A stretch of 64,000 bases of DNA from Paenibacillus sp. 37 (GCF_008386395.1 NZ_CP043761.1:1984001-2048000); one strand, 5' to 3'; shown: positions 8,767-18,879, counted from the stretch's first letter. Program-made: numbers and translations. The notes: generated from the letters alone by a model not told the origin.

Positions 8767-8894
8767 ATTTCTTTCTGCGGTTCGAGGTCATCAAACAGTA
8801 CATGTTACGCAATTGGCGATATTTTATATTGAAATTGAACTGTTACAATGAAAGGGAACTTGTGTAGTCAGACACGCTGGAAGGGGTTAAACCG

Positions 8895-9872
8895 ATGAAG
8901 AGAAGAATACTTGGCAAGACGGAACTGGACGTACCTGTATTGAGCTTTGGAGCATCCTCACTCGGTTCTGTATTTCGTGACATTGACCGGGACGAAGGGA
9001 TTCGCACTGTACATGCGGCCGTAGATGCAGGGATGAATTACATAGACGTTTCGCCTTACTACGGGCTGACAAAGGCGGAGACAGTGTTGGGTGAGGCCAT
9101 TCGCAGCTTGCCGCGCAGTTCATATATGTTATCAACCAAAGCCGGACGGTATGGGGAAAATGAGTTTGATTTCTCACGTCAGCGAATTCTGAATAGTGTG
9201 CAAGAGAGCCTGGATCGACTGCATACAGACTATATCGACATTCTGTTCCTGCATGATATTGAATTTGTGCCAGCAGAGATTATTATCGAAGTAGCTTTTC
9301 CAACGTTGCTGCGTCTGAAAGAGCAGGGAGTTATACGACATGCGGGCATTTGTGGATTACCCTTACCGTTGTTCGAGAAGGTTCTGCCACAGATCGATGC
9401 AGATGCGATCATCTCGTATTGTCATTATTCATTGAATGATACCTCATTATTATCGTTATTGCCCCTGTTGGAAAAAAAAGAAATTGGCCTCGTCAATGCT
9501 TCACCTCTTTCTATGGGCTTGTTGAGTACCCGAGGGGCTCCTGCCTGGCATCCGGCAGATGATCGGGTGAAACAGCTCTGCTTGAAGGCTGCCCGCTTCT
9601 GTGCAGAACAAGGCAGTGACATTGCCAAGCTGGCCGTGCAATTCTCTACGTCGAATGAACGAATTCCAACAACACTGGTGAGCAGTGCCAGCCAGCGCAA
9701 TATCCTCAATAATGCAGCCTGGGTAGAGGAACCGATCGATCAGAGCTTGCTGGATGAAGTGCTGCGCATTCTGGCCCCATTGCATAACGAGACGTGGTCA
9801 AGCGGACGACCTGAATATAATACGAAGCCAAGCAACACGTCAGCAGAAGCATCCAAGGGGGAACAACGATGA
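8895..9872 (+). CDS. Aldo-keto reductase, L-galactose/L-fucose dehydrogenase-like
   Basis: NAD(P)-dependent oxidoreductase of the aldo-keto reductase superfamily, 325 residues, cytosolic. The catalytic tetrad is visible as D51, Y56, K82 and H120 (NYIDVSPYYG, LSTKAG, LFLHDIEF). The long ISYCHYSLND segment and the overall pattern resemble the L-galactose/L-fucose dehydrogenase branch. It overlaps the next gene by four bases (ATGA). The pair looks like a two-gene operon oxidising an L-sugar and its aldonate, or another sugar acid. Substrate assignment is inference from the partner gene. Confidence 0.75.
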   Translation: MKRRILGKTELDVPVLSFGASSLGSVFRDIDRDEGIRTVHAAVDAGMNYIDVSPYYGLTKAETVLGEAIRSLPRSSYMLSTKAGRYGENEFDFSRQRILNSVQESLDRLHTDYIDILFLHDIEFVPAEIIIEVAFPTLLRLKEQGVIRHAGICGLPLPLFEKVLPQIDADAIISYCHYSLNDTSLLSLLPLLEKKEIGLVNASPLSMGLLSTRGAPAWHPADDRVKQLCLKAARFCAEQGSDIAKLAVQFSTSNERIPTTLVSSASQRNILNNAAWVEEPIDQSLLDEVLRILAPLHNETWSSGRPEYNTKPSNTSAEASKGEQR

Positions 9873-10882
9873 GAGCCATTGTATGTGAAGAAATAGATCA
9901 ATTGAAACTCCAGGACCTGCCTCAACCGGAACGAGCAGAAGGAGAGGCGTTGGTTGCCATTCGGCGGATTGGGATCTGTGGAACGGATCTGCATGCGTAC
10001 AAAGGCAACCAACCTTTCTTTACCTATCCTCGTGTTCTGGGTCATGAACTGGCGGCTGTTATTGAAGAAATCGGTCCGAACGAGGCAGGATTAAAGCCTG
10101 GGGATCAGGTAAGTATTATTCCGTATCTGCACTGCGGGCACTGTATTGCATGTCGCAGTGGAAAAACCAATTGTTGTGCGTCCATGCAAGTCATGGGTGT
10201 GCACGTAGACGGAGGCATGAGAGAAAAAATCAGTGTTCCTGTCTCACATCTGCTCTCAGCAGAAGGTTTGACGCTGGATGAAACGGCAATGGTAGAACCA
10301 TTAAGCATTGGAGCCCATGCCGTCAGAAGAGCAGGAATCAAGCCTGGTGAGCATGTGGTTGTGATTGGAGCTGGCCCCATTGGACTTGGCGTGATGGCAT
10401 TTGCCAAACAGGCGGGGGCACGTGTTATTGCCGTTGATCGTAATCTGGACAGGCTGGAGCTTAGCCGGACTTGGGCTGGAGCGGATGACTTGGTTCAGGC
10501 TAATGAACATTCTGTACAACAAGTGGCTGAAATCACGGGAGGTGACTATGCTACGGCTGTCTTCGATGCAACCGGTAACGTGAATTCCATGAATGAGGCC
10601 ATTCAATATGTTGCGCATAGTGGTCAACTCATTTTTGTTGGACTGGTGAAAGCGGATATTACCTTTCATGATCCTGAGTTTCACAAGCGGGAGATGAGCA
10701 TCCTGGGCAGTCGAAACGCAACCCGTGAAGATTTTGAACAGGTCCTGTCAATCTTGCGTCAAAAGAAATTAAGTATGGATGGATATATCACACACCGCGT
10801 GGAATTTGATGAGTTACCTACTGCAATAGACCAATGGCTATTGCCAGATTCACATGTAGTCAAAGCCATCGTTGAACTATAA
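9869..10882 (+). CDS. Zinc-dependent medium-chain dehydrogenase, L-galactonate 5-dehydrogenase-like
   Basis: Medium-chain zinc dehydrogenase of 337 residues. The catalytic zinc ligands are C37 (GICGTDLHA) and H59/E60 (LGHE). The structural zinc cysteines are C89, C92, C95 and C103. The NAD-binding loop is VIGAGPIGLG. Stretches such as GNQPFFTYPRVLGHE, GVHVDGGM, DPEFHKRE and GSRNAT are strikingly like E. coli LgoD (YjjN), which oxidises L-galactonate. It is translationally coupled to the preceding reductase, and the operon ends at the bidirectional terminator at 10903. Substrate not proven. Confidence 0.78.
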   Translation: MRAIVCEEIDQLKLQDLPQPERAEGEALVAIRRIGICGTDLHAYKGNQPFFTYPRVLGHELAAVIEEIGPNEAGLKPGDQVSIIPYLHCGHCIACRSGKTNCCASMQVMGVHVDGGMREKISVPVSHLLSAEGLTLDETAMVEPLSIGAHAVRRAGIKPGEHVVVIGAGPIGLGVMAFAKQAGARVIAVDRNLDRLELSRTWAGADDLVQANEHSVQQVAEITGGDYATAVFDATGNVNSMNEAIQYVAHSGQLIFVGLVKADITFHDPEFHKREMSILGSRNATREDFEQVLSILRQKKLSMDGYITHRVEFDELPTAIDQWLLPDSHVVKAIVEL

Positions 10883-10902
10883 ACACAAGTAAATCGGATA
10901 AC

Positions 10903-10967
10903 AAAAAAACGCTCTCTGACCTTGGTGGACAATACCATCCATCCATAGGGGAAGAGAGCGTTTTTTT
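10903..10967. terminator. Bidirectional terminator
   Basis: A7-CGCTCTCT (10903-10917) pairs with AGAGAGCG-T7 (10953-10967). It serves the convergent dehydrogenase and YitT-family genes; the minus-strand stop codon lies inside its T run. Confidence 0.88.
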
Positions 10968-11871
10968 ATTTTTCCGGATTTGTCACAATACCCGCATGTG
11001 GATCAATGTGACGCACAATGGACTTCAACCAGATCATCTCCAGCACATGTACCTCATAATAAAGTGCACCCGGGATTTGCCTGATCCATCCTTCCGCCAT
11101 CGCGAGTTGTGTTGATTCAGAAGTGGCTTTCAGCGTTCTAGGTTCACGGCGCAGCCGTTTGCGTACAGCTTTTTCAACTTGAGAGCTTTGTGTGGTCAAA
11201 ATGCATACTTTGCGTTTGGAAGAGAAGCCCCTGAACGCAATGTACACCATTTCATAAGCAATAAGGTAGGCGATTACGGAATACATCGCTTGGTCCCAGC
11301 CAAAGACAACACCAGCGGCTGTCAGTATCAACAAGTTAAGCAGCATGATTATTTTTTCGATAAGCATCCGTTTTCCGCTAAATACACGTTCAGGTGGGCG
11401 GGAAGACGGATCACCGATTTCCAGCGTATCCAGTGTCCCGCCATACCGCACGACGAGTCCAATTCCGAGTCCGAGGCATAATCCGCCAAACATGGCGGCA
11501 GCCAGCGGATGCTCTACAAGTGGCGGCATGGGATGAAGCACAATGGCACCGATCGAAAAGACAACCAGACCCAGAACAGTAACCAGTACAAATTTCTTCT
11601 GCACAATCTTGTAAGACAGAAATATAAACGGAACATTGAATAAAAATAGGAACAAACCAATCCTCATTTCGGTCCAGTGGGCGAAGAGTGAGGAAATGCC
11701 TGTAATGCCTCCAATAATAATTTTATTGGGGTGTAAGAACAATTCAAGTCCCACGGAGGCCAGAATTCCGCCCGCAATAACGAGAAACAGGTTTAACCAG
11801 CGGCGGGTAGACGATATCCTGGTCTTGGCGGTGTTTGGCACCGGATTAGCCGATATCAGAGGTGCTTTCAT
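10966..11871 (-). CDS. YitT-family membrane protein
   Basis: Integral membrane protein of 301 residues with the YitT layout. About five hydrophobic segments occupy residues 28-200 (for example LNLFLVIAGGILASVGLELF and ITGISSLFAH). A cytoplasmic C-terminal domain of the DUF2179 type follows (KVCILTTQSSQVEKAVRKRL). HPNKIIIGGITGIS is the conserved first loop. The start is supported by AAGGAGGATGACCT. Its function is unknown in general. It is downstream of the K+/H+ antiporter genes on the same strand, separated by 112 bases that contain a perfect 9-bp inverted repeat. Confidence 0.85.
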   Translation of the reverse strand: MKAPLISANPVPNTAKTRISSTRRWLNLFLVIAGGILASVGLELFLHPNKIIIGGITGISSLFAHWTEMRIGLFLFLFNVPFIFLSYKIVQKKFVLVTVLGLVVFSIGAIVLHPMPPLVEHPLAAAMFGGLCLGLGIGLVVRYGGTLDTLEIGDPSSRPPERVFSGKRMLIEKIIMLLNLLILTAAGVVFGWDQAMYSVIAYLIAYEMVYIAFRGFSSKRKVCILTTQSSQVEKAVRKRLRREPRTLKATSESTQLAMAEGWIRQIPGALYYEVHVLEMIWLKSIVRHIDPHAGIVTNPEK

Positions 11872-11956
11872 AGGTCATCCTCCTTAGTGCGGCTTTCGAG
11901 CCATTCTCCCTGGGTTAGTCACAGAAAGATCGGCGTAGAGCCGCGAAGTACGTTAG

Positions 11957-11979
11957 TATGTCTGTTCTGTACAGACATA
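11957..11979. repeat. Perfect 9-bp inverted repeat
   Basis: TATGTCTGT (11957-11965), a 5-base loop and ACAGACATA (11971-11979), just past the khtU stop. There is no T run on either side, so it may be an RNA-stabilising hairpin or an operator of the YitT-family gene rather than a terminator. Confidence 0.5.
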
Positions 11980-11983
11980 GGAG

Positions 11984-13222
11984 TTATCCTTCTTTCTGCA
12001 GAACCTTAGGTTCTTCTTTCTTTTTCCGAGGATCTTTGAACTTGAATATTTTATCCAATAAACGGAATACATGTTTGGACTCTTTGGTTAATAAAGGACC
12101 CAGAATGGCCAGAATTAGGACATACAGCGCGGCAAATGGCTGAATCATTGGCAACAGTCCTCCGGCTTTACCCATGTTGGCCAAGATGATGGAAAACTCA
12201 CCCCGTGACACAATGGTTAATCCGATATTGGCCGATGCTTTGGGTGATAGTCCTGCACTGCGCCCGGCCAGCATACCCGCCAGGAAGTTACCGAACAATG
12301 TAATAACAACTGCAATCAGAGCTAACCATACGGCTTCGCCACCCAAGGACAACGGATCAATGGACAATCCAAAGCTGAAGAAGAAGATTGCTCCGAAGAA
12401 GTCACGGAACGGTAGAATCAAGTGCTCAATCCGTTTTGCATGTTCTGTTTCAGCAAGCACCAGACCAACCAGTAATGCACCAATCGCTTCGGCAACATGA
12501 ATAGTTTCAGAGAAACCAGCTACCAGGAACAAGGCTCCGAATACAACGAGAGAGAATAGCTCATTCGAGCGAATTTTAAGCAATTTGTTTAGTAGCGGTG
12601 TTGCTTTGCGTCCAAGGATAATCACGATAAGCATGAATCCGAGGGCAATAAGTGCAGACATGATGACGCCTCCGATGGAGGATGAATCACTAAGCACAAG
12701 TCCGGACAAGATCGAGATATATACAGCGAGGAATACATCTTCGAACATAATAATACCCAATATCATCTCTGTTTCCGGATTGGCCGTTCGTTTCAAATCA
12801 ACGAGTACCTTGGCCACAATGGCACTGGAAGAGATAGTAGTTATACCTGCGATAATAAGTGCTTCTGCAACTGGGAAACCGGACACAAAACCGAATATTA
12901 ATCCCAGCGTAAAGTTAATGCCGATGTAGATCGAGCCGCCAACTGCAATAGAGCGACCCGATTTAATTAAACGACCTACCGAGAATTCAAGTCCAAGGTA
13001 GAAGAGAAGGAACAGGATACCGATCCGACCCATAAATTCAATAAAAGGCTGACTCTCAATAAAACGGAAGTCCAGATGCCAGATTTTCATGGCATGTGGC
13101 CCCACGGCCATCCCGATCAGAATATAAAATGGAACGACCGAAAATCTTAGTTTTGCCGATAAAAGGCCGGCTGCTGCAATGAGAACAAGGGCCAGACCTA
13201 CTTCGAATATCAAATGATCCAT
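11984..13222 (-). CDS. khtU: K+/H+ antiporter membrane subunit (CPA2 family)
   Basis: CPA2-family cation/proton antiporter of 412 residues, almost entirely hydrophobic with about 12 membrane segments. Typical motifs are FLLFYLGLEFS, FEDVFLAVYISI and VGLVLAET. Unlike KefB/C it has no C-terminal nucleotide-binding domain. It starts four bases after khtT, matching the KhtTU arrangement of B. subtilis, where the pair exports K+ at alkaline pH or high cell K+. The short charged tail (KDPRKKKEEPK) is cytoplasmic. Confidence 0.88.
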   Translation of the reverse strand: MDHLIFEVGLALVLIAAAGLLSAKLRFSVVPFYILIGMAVGPHAMKIWHLDFRFIESQPFIEFMGRIGILFLLFYLGLEFSVGRLIKSGRSIAVGGSIYIGINFTLGLIFGFVSGFPVAEALIIAGITTISSSAIVAKVLVDLKRTANPETEMILGIIMFEDVFLAVYISILSGLVLSDSSSIGGVIMSALIALGFMLIVIILGRKATPLLNKLLKIRSNELFSLVVFGALFLVAGFSETIHVAEAIGALLVGLVLAETEHAKRIEHLILPFRDFFGAIFFFSFGLSIDPLSLGGEAVWLALIAVVITLFGNFLAGMLAGRSAGLSPKASANIGLTIVSRGEFSIILANMGKAGGLLPMIQPFAALYVLILAILGPLLTKESKHVFRLLDKIFKFKDPRKKKEEPKVLQKEG

Positions 13223-13226
13223 CTAT

Positions 13227-13721
13227 TTACCCCCTTCCAGTCAGGAGGAGGGATTTAAACAGTTTCTGCTGATTGCGTTCGCCAACGGCTACCACCGTGG
13301 ATTCTGCACTGATAACTACCTCCGGACCTGGGCTGATATGTTTTTTGTGATTTTTCTCTACAACGGCGATAACCGTTGCCCCAGAGTTTTGACGTACGTC
13401 CAATTCACCGATGGATTTACCGATACTTCCGAAGGAGGGTTCGATTTTGTACCACTCGATAATCAGGTCGTCAAACGTTACTTCAATATTTTCAAGCTGC
13501 TTTGGTTTGTAAGTTAATCCGCCAACAATAGCAGCAATCTGTCGTGCTTCGTAATCGTCAAGTGTGATCATCGAGATGCTTTGATCGGGATCATCATACT
13601 CGAAGTGGTACATTTCCCGGCGACCGTCATCGTGAATAATAATGACAATTTTATCACCGCTGCTTGTTTCAATCTGAAATTTTTTGCCGATTCCCGGCAA
13701 GTCTGTTTCGCGTACATCCAT
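13227..13721 (-). CDS. khtT: K+/H+ antiporter regulatory subunit with RCK_C domain
   Basis: Soluble regulatory subunit of 164 residues. The N-terminal ~75 residues form the KhtT-specific part. Residues ~80-160 are a TrkA-C/RCK_C domain ([35 protein letters not shown]). This domain in B. subtilis KhtT binds cyclic di-AMP and activates KhtU. The start has TAAGGAGG upstream. A khtS homologue, present in B. subtilis, is not found here. Regulation by c-di-AMP is inferred from the family. Confidence 0.87.
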   Translation of the reverse strand: MDVRETDLPGIGKKFQIETSSGDKIVIIIHDDGRREMYHFEYDDPDQSISMITLDDYEARQIAAIVGGLTYKPKQLENIEVTFDDLIIEWYKIEPSFGSIGKSIGELDVRQNSGATVIAVVEKNHKKHISPGPEVVISAESTVVAVGERNQQKLFKSLLLTGRG

Positions 13722-14014
13722 GGATTGTTGCCTCCTTATAATTAGGGGCTGGCCACAGAAGACAGGCTTATTTCCCGAAAATGATTAATCTGCTGCTCAA
13801 GGGAACATCAAAAGATGCGGGTAAACAGAGCCAGAAATTCCTGACACAGCCATATGATTTGAATTTGTCGGTGTGGGTACAACAAAAATAGGTACTGTTA
13901 TAAACATGGGTTTATCTAACGTTGCTAAAAGGGTTATAAGTTATGCACAAGCACACCGTCTTTAAATACAGAGGTGTCTCCATGCAAAAGCAACCCGTAA
14001 ATACGTCGCAACGG
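13722..14014. other. Intergenic region upstream of khtT
   Basis: It holds the khtT ribosome binding site and presumably its minus-strand promoter. I looked for a c-di-AMP (ydaO-type) riboswitch and did not find its conserved blocks. A weak hairpin (CACACC/GGTGTC, about 13950-13978) follows the 14015 gene but lacks a T run. Confidence 0.4.
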
Positions 14015-14419
14015 CTAGTGAAGAGCGTTCACGTACTTAGGTGCTATAGGGGTGAGGGATACATACATGCTGGTAAACTTAATAGGTAGCAGAAATAATT
14101 TGCGTTTAAACAGACAATACCACGGTTTAAAGGACAGACCCGTTGTAGGGATTCGCAGCATCAATAACAATGCGAGGACAAGAAAGACAGGCTTATTATG
14201 CGTAACCGCAATCAGCTTGGACATGACTTGTGGGTATTTGCGAATGACAGATTTCTGCTGGGATTCGGGTATTTGCAACAGCACTTCCTTGTTGGAAGTT
14301 GCTTCTACAGACACCCCAACGGCAGATTCGGTCTGCATTGGAATAGGGAAGCACAAGGCTTGGAAAACGCACAAAATGATAATGATAGTGTAGTGGAGTA
14401 TTCTAGGTTGTTGTCTCAT
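14015..14419 (-). CDS. Unrecognised small membrane protein
   Basis: 134 residues; I recognise no family. An N-terminal hydrophobic segment (YTIIIILCVFQALCFPI, ~10-26) looks like a signal anchor. An extracytoplasmic-looking middle (~27-76) follows, then a second hydrophobic segment (PVFLVLALLLMLRI, ~77-90) and a basic C-terminal part (KRKLFLLPIKF). Coding status is supported by an excellent ribosome binding site (AAAGGAGGG) spaced from the ATG. It is divergent from ytxC and upstream of khtTU on the same strand, with 293 bases between. It could be a sporulation or envelope protein; nothing in the sequence decides. Confidence 0.6.
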   Translation of the reverse strand: MRQQPRILHYTIIIILCVFQALCFPIPMQTESAVGVSVEATSNKEVLLQIPESQQKSVIRKYPQVMSKLIAVTHNKPVFLVLALLLMLRIPTTGLSFKPWYCLFKRKLFLLPIKFTSMYVSLTPIAPKYVNALH

Positions 14420-14599
14420 TTTGGCTTCCCTCCTTTCCCGTGAAACATACTGTTATTAAAATAATAACACATTTTTGTCTTAACTCCAAACCTCATCATA
14501 ATATACTGAGAAATCATGACACGCTTTCCATCAATCCGCTTCGTATATCCCCATCGGCCTTGCCATATACTTTGAACAGGAAGGAAAGGAGTGATTCTT

Positions 14600-15544
14600 G
14601 TGGAACTGTTTGCTGTATGGACCGATGTATCGGGGCAAGATGAAGCGGATCAATTTTATCGTTGTGTCAAGGAAAAAACCAAAGGTTTACATATAAGTAA
14701 AAGAGGATTTCGGCTCACCTTCAAACATAATGATGGAAGAGCAACCTGGGTGTGCAGAGGGAATGAGAATCACGAAGACTTCCAGCAATGGCTTCCCCGG
14801 ATCAGTGATCTGCTCTCCCTTGGACTCGCCGACTTCATTATGGAGACACAAGAACGGAGCATGGTGGAGGATATGATCGCCAAGGCGTGTTCTGTCATGG
14901 ATGAGCATGAAGTGGAAAAGGTCAATCGAATCTGCATGCCACTTCTATTAAATGGTGATCTGGATCAGCCCGGACTTCGGGAGCGCCGCCGTACTACGTT
15001 AGCCAGTGGACTACGACAGGATCTGGAGGATGTTCACTTTTTTCACCTTGAAGGCATTATCAATTTCCGTATACGGCCATATAAGCAGGAACTTCAGGAG
15101 TTAGTGGAGTATGCGCTGGATGAATTTTGGATGGATCGGCAGTATGAAGAGTTTATGGGACTGTTAAAATATTTTGTGTTTTTTCAAGAAGCCAAAGTAC
15201 CTCTGGTTCATCTTGTACACAAGGGAATGCATGAATTTCAGGTGCTGGATGCTGGACTTAATCTGTTACCCGTGCAAAAGGATGAACAGGTTGTTGTTGA
15301 AATGCCGGGTCTGGAACTGGAGATGGATATCGAAGATATGATTGTAAGTACACTCATCTCCATCTCTCCTGAGAAGGTCATGCTCCATACAAGCACCCCG
15401 GATCTGCCAATCATCTCTACCATATGCCAGATCTTTGAAGACAAAGTGCAAATATGTCATCATTGCCCGGAATGCGAAGTGCTGCGCTCAGGATTGTTGA
15501 CAGGTCTTGACGCAAGTGATCTCGGCAATTATAATAACTGTTGA
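14600..15544 (+). CDS. ytxC: Sporulation protein of the YtxC family
   Basis: Probable YtxC-family protein of 314 residues with no enzymatic motif that I can identify. The position just upstream of the thrS T-box matches the ytxC-thrS order of B. subtilis, and the LEGIINFRIRPYKQEL core with a Cys-containing C-terminus (HHCPECEVL) fits the family. The start is taken as GTG 14600, about 8 bases after AAAGGAG; an earlier in-frame GTG at 14591 overlaps that site. The protein is mostly alpha-helical and acidic, without a signal peptide. Its biochemical role is unknown; YtxC is listed as sporulation-related. Confidence 0.78.
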   Translation: MELFAVWTDVSGQDEADQFYRCVKEKTKGLHISKRGFRLTFKHNDGRATWVCRGNENHEDFQQWLPRISDLLSLGLADFIMETQERSMVEDMIAKACSVMDEHEVEKVNRICMPLLLNGDLDQPGLRERRRTTLASGLRQDLEDVHFFHLEGIINFRIRPYKQELQELVEYALDEFWMDRQYEEFMGLLKYFVFFQEAKVPLVHLVHKGMHEFQVLDAGLNLLPVQKDEQVVVEMPGLELEMDIEDMIVSTLISISPEKVMLHTSTPDLPIISTICQIFEDKVQICHHCPECEVLRSGLLTGLDASDLGNYNNC

Positions 15545-15574
15545 TCCATGAATTTTTTATGTGAACCATTGAAC

Positions 15575-15866
15575 CAAAAGCGTTGACAAAGACAACAACC
15601 ACACGCAAGATCGGTGCAGAGAGAGGAACCAAGGCTGAAATTTCCTCCGGATATCACGTATGGTTTACCCCTTTGTAGCTGCAATTTTGAAAGTGGAGTT
15701 AGAATATCGCCTTTATTGGGATTATCCGCGAGTAAGGATCTGCCGGGTCATGCCCGTTATCGTCATGCCAATGAGGGCTGTATTTCCGAATATGGATGAA
15801 TCAGCTGAATTAGGGTGGAACCACGAGTATATATCACTCGTCCCTTTGCCGGGACGGGTGTTTTTT
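15575..15866 (+). ncRNA. T-box leader of thrS
   Basis: The T-box sequence AGGGTGGAACCACG is at 15812-15825. It is followed by a terminator with stem CACTCGTCCC/GGGACGGGTG (15835-15844 with 15851-15860) and six T. The AGAGAG element of stem I lies near 15618. T-box RNAs read uncharged tRNA, here expected to be tRNA-Thr, and let transcription continue into thrS. I could not fix the specifier codon by eye; an ACC near 15666 is one candidate. Confidence 0.95.
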
Positions 15867-15958
15867 GCGTTCCTTTGCAAAATGACTGGAATAGCAATAG
15901 ATAATCAGTCCATAAATATCTGGACACGAAGGTTACATTAACAGGAGGAATGAGACAA

Positions 15959-17896
15959 ATGGCAGTGAACATTAAATTACCGGATGGTTCGGTACGTGAG
16001 TACGCGGATGGCAGCACGATTGAGGACGTAGCCGCTTCAATTAGCAGCGGATTGCGCAAAAATGCCGTAGCCGGCAAGTTGGATGGTATCGTGGTGGACT
16101 TGTCAACAACACTTCATGAGGGAGCATTGGTGGAGATCGTAACTCTGGATTCACCAGAAGGACTTGAAGTGATGCGTCATAGTACAGCTCACTTGATGGC
16201 TCAAGCAGTGAAACGTTTATATGGTAACAAAGAGGTACGCCTCGGTATCGGCCCTGTCATTGAAGATGGTTTCTACTATGATATGGACCTCGAACATGCG
16301 CTCAATCCTGAAGATCTGCAAAAGATCGAGAAGGAAATGGAACGTATTGTGAATGAGAACTTGCCAATTGTACGTAAGGAAGTTAGCCGCGAGGACGCGA
16401 TCAAAACGTTCGAAGAAGTGGGCGATCCTTACAAACTTGAGTTGATTCGTGATTTGCCAGCGGACAGCGTGATTACGATTTATGAGCAAGGTGAATTCTT
16501 CGACTTGTGTCGTGGTCCTCACGTACCATCAACTAGCAAAATCAAAGTGTTCAAACTGATGAATGTAGCGGGTGCTTACTGGCGTGGAGATAGCAAAAAC
16601 AAAATGCTTCAACGTATCTATGGTACGGCTTTTGTGAAAAAAGCACAGCTGGACGAGCATCTGCACTTCCTCGAAGAAGCTCGCAAAAGGGATCACCGTA
16701 AGTTAGGTAAAGAGCTGGAAATGTTCACATTCTCCCAACTGGTCGGTCAAGGCCTGCCAATCTGGTTGCCTAACGGTGCGAAGCTGCGCCGTACTCTGGA
16801 GCGTTATATTGTGGATCTGGAAGAAAGCCTGGGATACCAGCATGTATACACACCGGTTCTGGGTAATGTGGAATTGTACAAAACATCTGGCCACTGGGAG
16901 CATTACCAGGAAGATATGTTCCCAAAAATGGTTATGGATAACGAGGAACTCGTTCTCCGTCCAATGAACTGTCCTCACCATATGATGGTGTACAAGTCCA
17001 GCATGCACAGCTACCGTGATCTGCCAATCCGTATTGCAGAGCTTGGTATGATGCACCGTTATGAAATGTCGGGGGCATTAACAGGTCTGCACCGCGTACG
17101 TGCAATGACACTGAACGACTCACACATTTTTGCACGCCCGGATCAGATCAAAGAAGAGTTCGCTCGTGTTATCGAGTTGATTCAAACCGTGTACAAGGAT
17201 TTCGGTATTAACGAATACCGTTTCCGTTTGTCCTATCGCGATCCGAAGGATACCGAGAAATACTTCCAGAACGACGAGATGTGGGAGATGTCCCAACGCA
17301 TGCTGCGTGAAGTTGTGGAAGAACTTGACCTTCCTTTCTATGAAGCTGAAGGTGAAGCGGCGTTCTACGGTCCGAAACTGGATGTTCAGATCAAAACAGC
17401 CCTGGGCAAAGAAGAGACATTGTCTACAGTTCAACTGGACTTCCTGTTGCCTGAGCGCTTTGAACTTGAATATGTGGGAGATGACGGACAGAAACATCGT
17501 CCGGTTGTTATTCACCGCGGTGTAATTAGTACAATGGAACGTTTCACAGCATTCTTGCTGGAGAACTTTGCAGGAGCTTTCCCATTGTGGTTGTCTCCGG
17601 TACAGGCAAAAGTGATCCCGGTATCCGGAAACTTCGACGATTATGCACGTGAAGTGGAAGCGAAGCTGAAACGTGCGGGAATCTCTGCTGAAGCCGATCT
17701 GCGGAATGAGAAGCTTGGATATAAAATCCGTGAGGCGCAGCTTGAGAAAATGCCTTATATGTTTGTTGTCGGTGAGAATGAGCGTAATGCAGAAGCAGTA
17801 TCCGTACGTAAGCGTGGAGAAGGCGATCTGGGCATGAAACCGGTCGATGAAATTATCGCTCAACTGAAAGAAGAAATTGCAACACGTTTGGTATAA
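15959..17896 (+). CDS. thrS: Threonyl-tRNA synthetase
   Basis: Charges tRNA-Thr; cytosolic class II synthetase of 645 residues. Domain order: TGS (1-~62, [14 protein letters not shown]), editing domain with [12 protein letters not shown] and CRGPHVPST, catalytic core with [28 protein letters not shown] and LPLWLSP-like class II motif 3, and the C-terminal anticodon-binding domain. The start is ATG 15959, ten bases after AGGAGG; ATG 15950 is too close to that site. Expression is under the T-box at 15575. Confidence 0.97.
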   Translation: MAVNIKLPDGSVREYADGSTIEDVAASISSGLRKNAVAGKLDGIVVDLSTTLHEGALVEIVTLDSPEGLEVMRHSTAHLMAQAVKRLYGNKEVRLGIGPVIEDGFYYDMDLEHALNPEDLQKIEKEMERIVNENLPIVRKEVSREDAIKTFEEVGDPYKLELIRDLPADSVITIYEQGEFFDLCRGPHVPSTSKIKVFKLMNVAGAYWRGDSKNKMLQRIYGTAFVKKAQLDEHLHFLEEARKRDHRKLGKELEMFTFSQLVGQGLPIWLPNGAKLRRTLERYIVDLEESLGYQHVYTPVLGNVELYKTSGHWEHYQEDMFPKMVMDNEELVLRPMNCPHHMMVYKSSMHSYRDLPIRIAELGMMHRYEMSGALTGLHRVRAMTLNDSHIFARPDQIKEEFARVIELIQTVYKDFGINEYRFRLSYRDPKDTEKYFQNDEMWEMSQRMLREVVEELDLPFYEAEGEAAFYGPKLDVQIKTALGKEETLSTVQLDFLLPERFELEYVGDDGQKHRPVVIHRGVISTMERFTAFLLENFAGAFPLWLSPVQAKVIPVSGNFDDYAREVEAKLKRAGISAEADLRNEKLGYKIREAQLEKMPYMFVVGENERNAEAVSVRKRGEGDLGMKPVDEIIAQLKEEIATRLV

Positions 17897-17952
17897 ATGA
17901 ACAAATGATCTATTAGATAACCAGTGCATAAATTGTGCTGATCACTCTGCAT

Positions 17953-17999
17953 AACGCCTGGATAACATGGGATTGACCTATGTTATTCAGGCGTTTTTT
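17953..17999 (+). terminator. Terminator of thrS
   Basis: AACGCCTGGATAACAT pairs with ATGTTATTCAGGCGTT (one G-U), followed by six T. Confidence 0.88.
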
Positions 18000-18072
18000 C
18001 GTAGTGTTTGCAGTAAAAAGTATAGATTAATTGCTTTTTGGAAAACCTTTGCAGTGAGGGGGAGGTTATACA

Positions 18073-18864
18073 ATGAAAAAGCAATTCTCAATTCAAAAGA
18101 AACATATACGGGGTTTATTGGTTGGCTGTGCGATGTTCGCCGGGATGATGATTAACCTGAATCAGGCGGATGCCTATACATTTGAAGAGGAAAGTACAGT
18201 ACTGCATGTCGAGAGTCAGAGCAGCGGCAGTGAAGTCCCGATTATTGAAACTTCGAACAAGTCTGATCAAAAATTTCCAGAACAGATCAGCCATCAATAC
18301 AGCGATGAGGCCCAGCTGACAACCATGGTGTATATGGCTTTATTGTGGTCACCACAACCAATGGTCATTCCAAGACCTGAGCTTCCAGAGAAACAAGTGG
18401 CAGATCCGTCTATGCCGGTGCTTGCTCCGCGGTCAGAACAAATCCTGGGTACACAAAAGGTTACAGCAACGGGATATACGGCAGGTGTAGAGTCTACAGG
18501 AAAAGGACCAAAACATCCTCAATACGGAATTACGTATTCTGGTGTAAAAGTACGTCGTGATAAAGAAACAGTTTCCACGATTGCAGCTGATCCAAAATTG
18601 TTCCCGATGGGTTCCATTCTGTACATTCCGGGCTATGGTTACGGAATTGTTGCAGATACGGGTTCGGCGATCAAAGGCAATAAAATCGATCTGTATTTCC
18701 CGACAACCAAGCAAGTGTACAAAGAGTGGGGCAAAAAGGATGTGGAGGTACAGGTGATCAGGCAAGGCGCTGGAAAGTGTACAGAAAAGATGCTCAGCGA
18801 GTTGGCCGATGCAATCGACGTGTACAAATCCGTACCGGATTCGTGGTTGGACAAGGCCATTTAA
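18073..18864 (+). CDS. Secreted 3D-domain protein (YuiC/MltA-like cell-wall protein)
   Basis: 263 residues. An N-terminal signal segment ([21 protein letters not shown], ~15-35) indicates export. The C-terminal third is a 3D (Asp-Asp-Asp) domain: [40 protein letters not shown] and KIDLYFP hold the conserved aspartates. 3D domains have the double-psi barrel of MltA-type lytic transglycosylases and of Bacillus YuiC/YabE-type proteins. Peptidoglycan cleavage is therefore a reasonable inference. The 90-residue linker is not recognised. It sits upstream of a spore protein gene but has its own spacing, so a shared operon is not implied. Confidence 0.82.
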   Translation: MKKQFSIQKKHIRGLLVGCAMFAGMMINLNQADAYTFEEESTVLHVESQSSGSEVPIIETSNKSDQKFPEQISHQYSDEAQLTTMVYMALLWSPQPMVIPRPELPEKQVADPSMPVLAPRSEQILGTQKVTATGYTAGVESTGKGPKHPQYGITYSGVKVRRDKETVSTIAADPKLFPMGSILYIPGYGYGIVADTGSAIKGNKIDLYFPTTKQVYKEWGKKDVEVQVIRQGAGKCTEKMLSELADAIDVYKSVPDSWLDKAI

Positions 18865-18879
18865 TTTCACATGGTCAAA

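Noticed and set aside
13722..14014. Possible c-di-AMP (ydaO-type) riboswitch before khtTU
   Set aside because: The conserved blocks of that riboswitch are not present on the minus strand.
10966..14419. Possible defence or mobile island on the minus strand
   Set aside because: The genes are YitT, KhtTU and one small membrane protein; no integrase, repeats or base-composition shift seen.
14440..14643. 67-codon frame overlapping the ytxC start
   Set aside because: It lies in another frame across the ytxC ribosome binding site and has no support.
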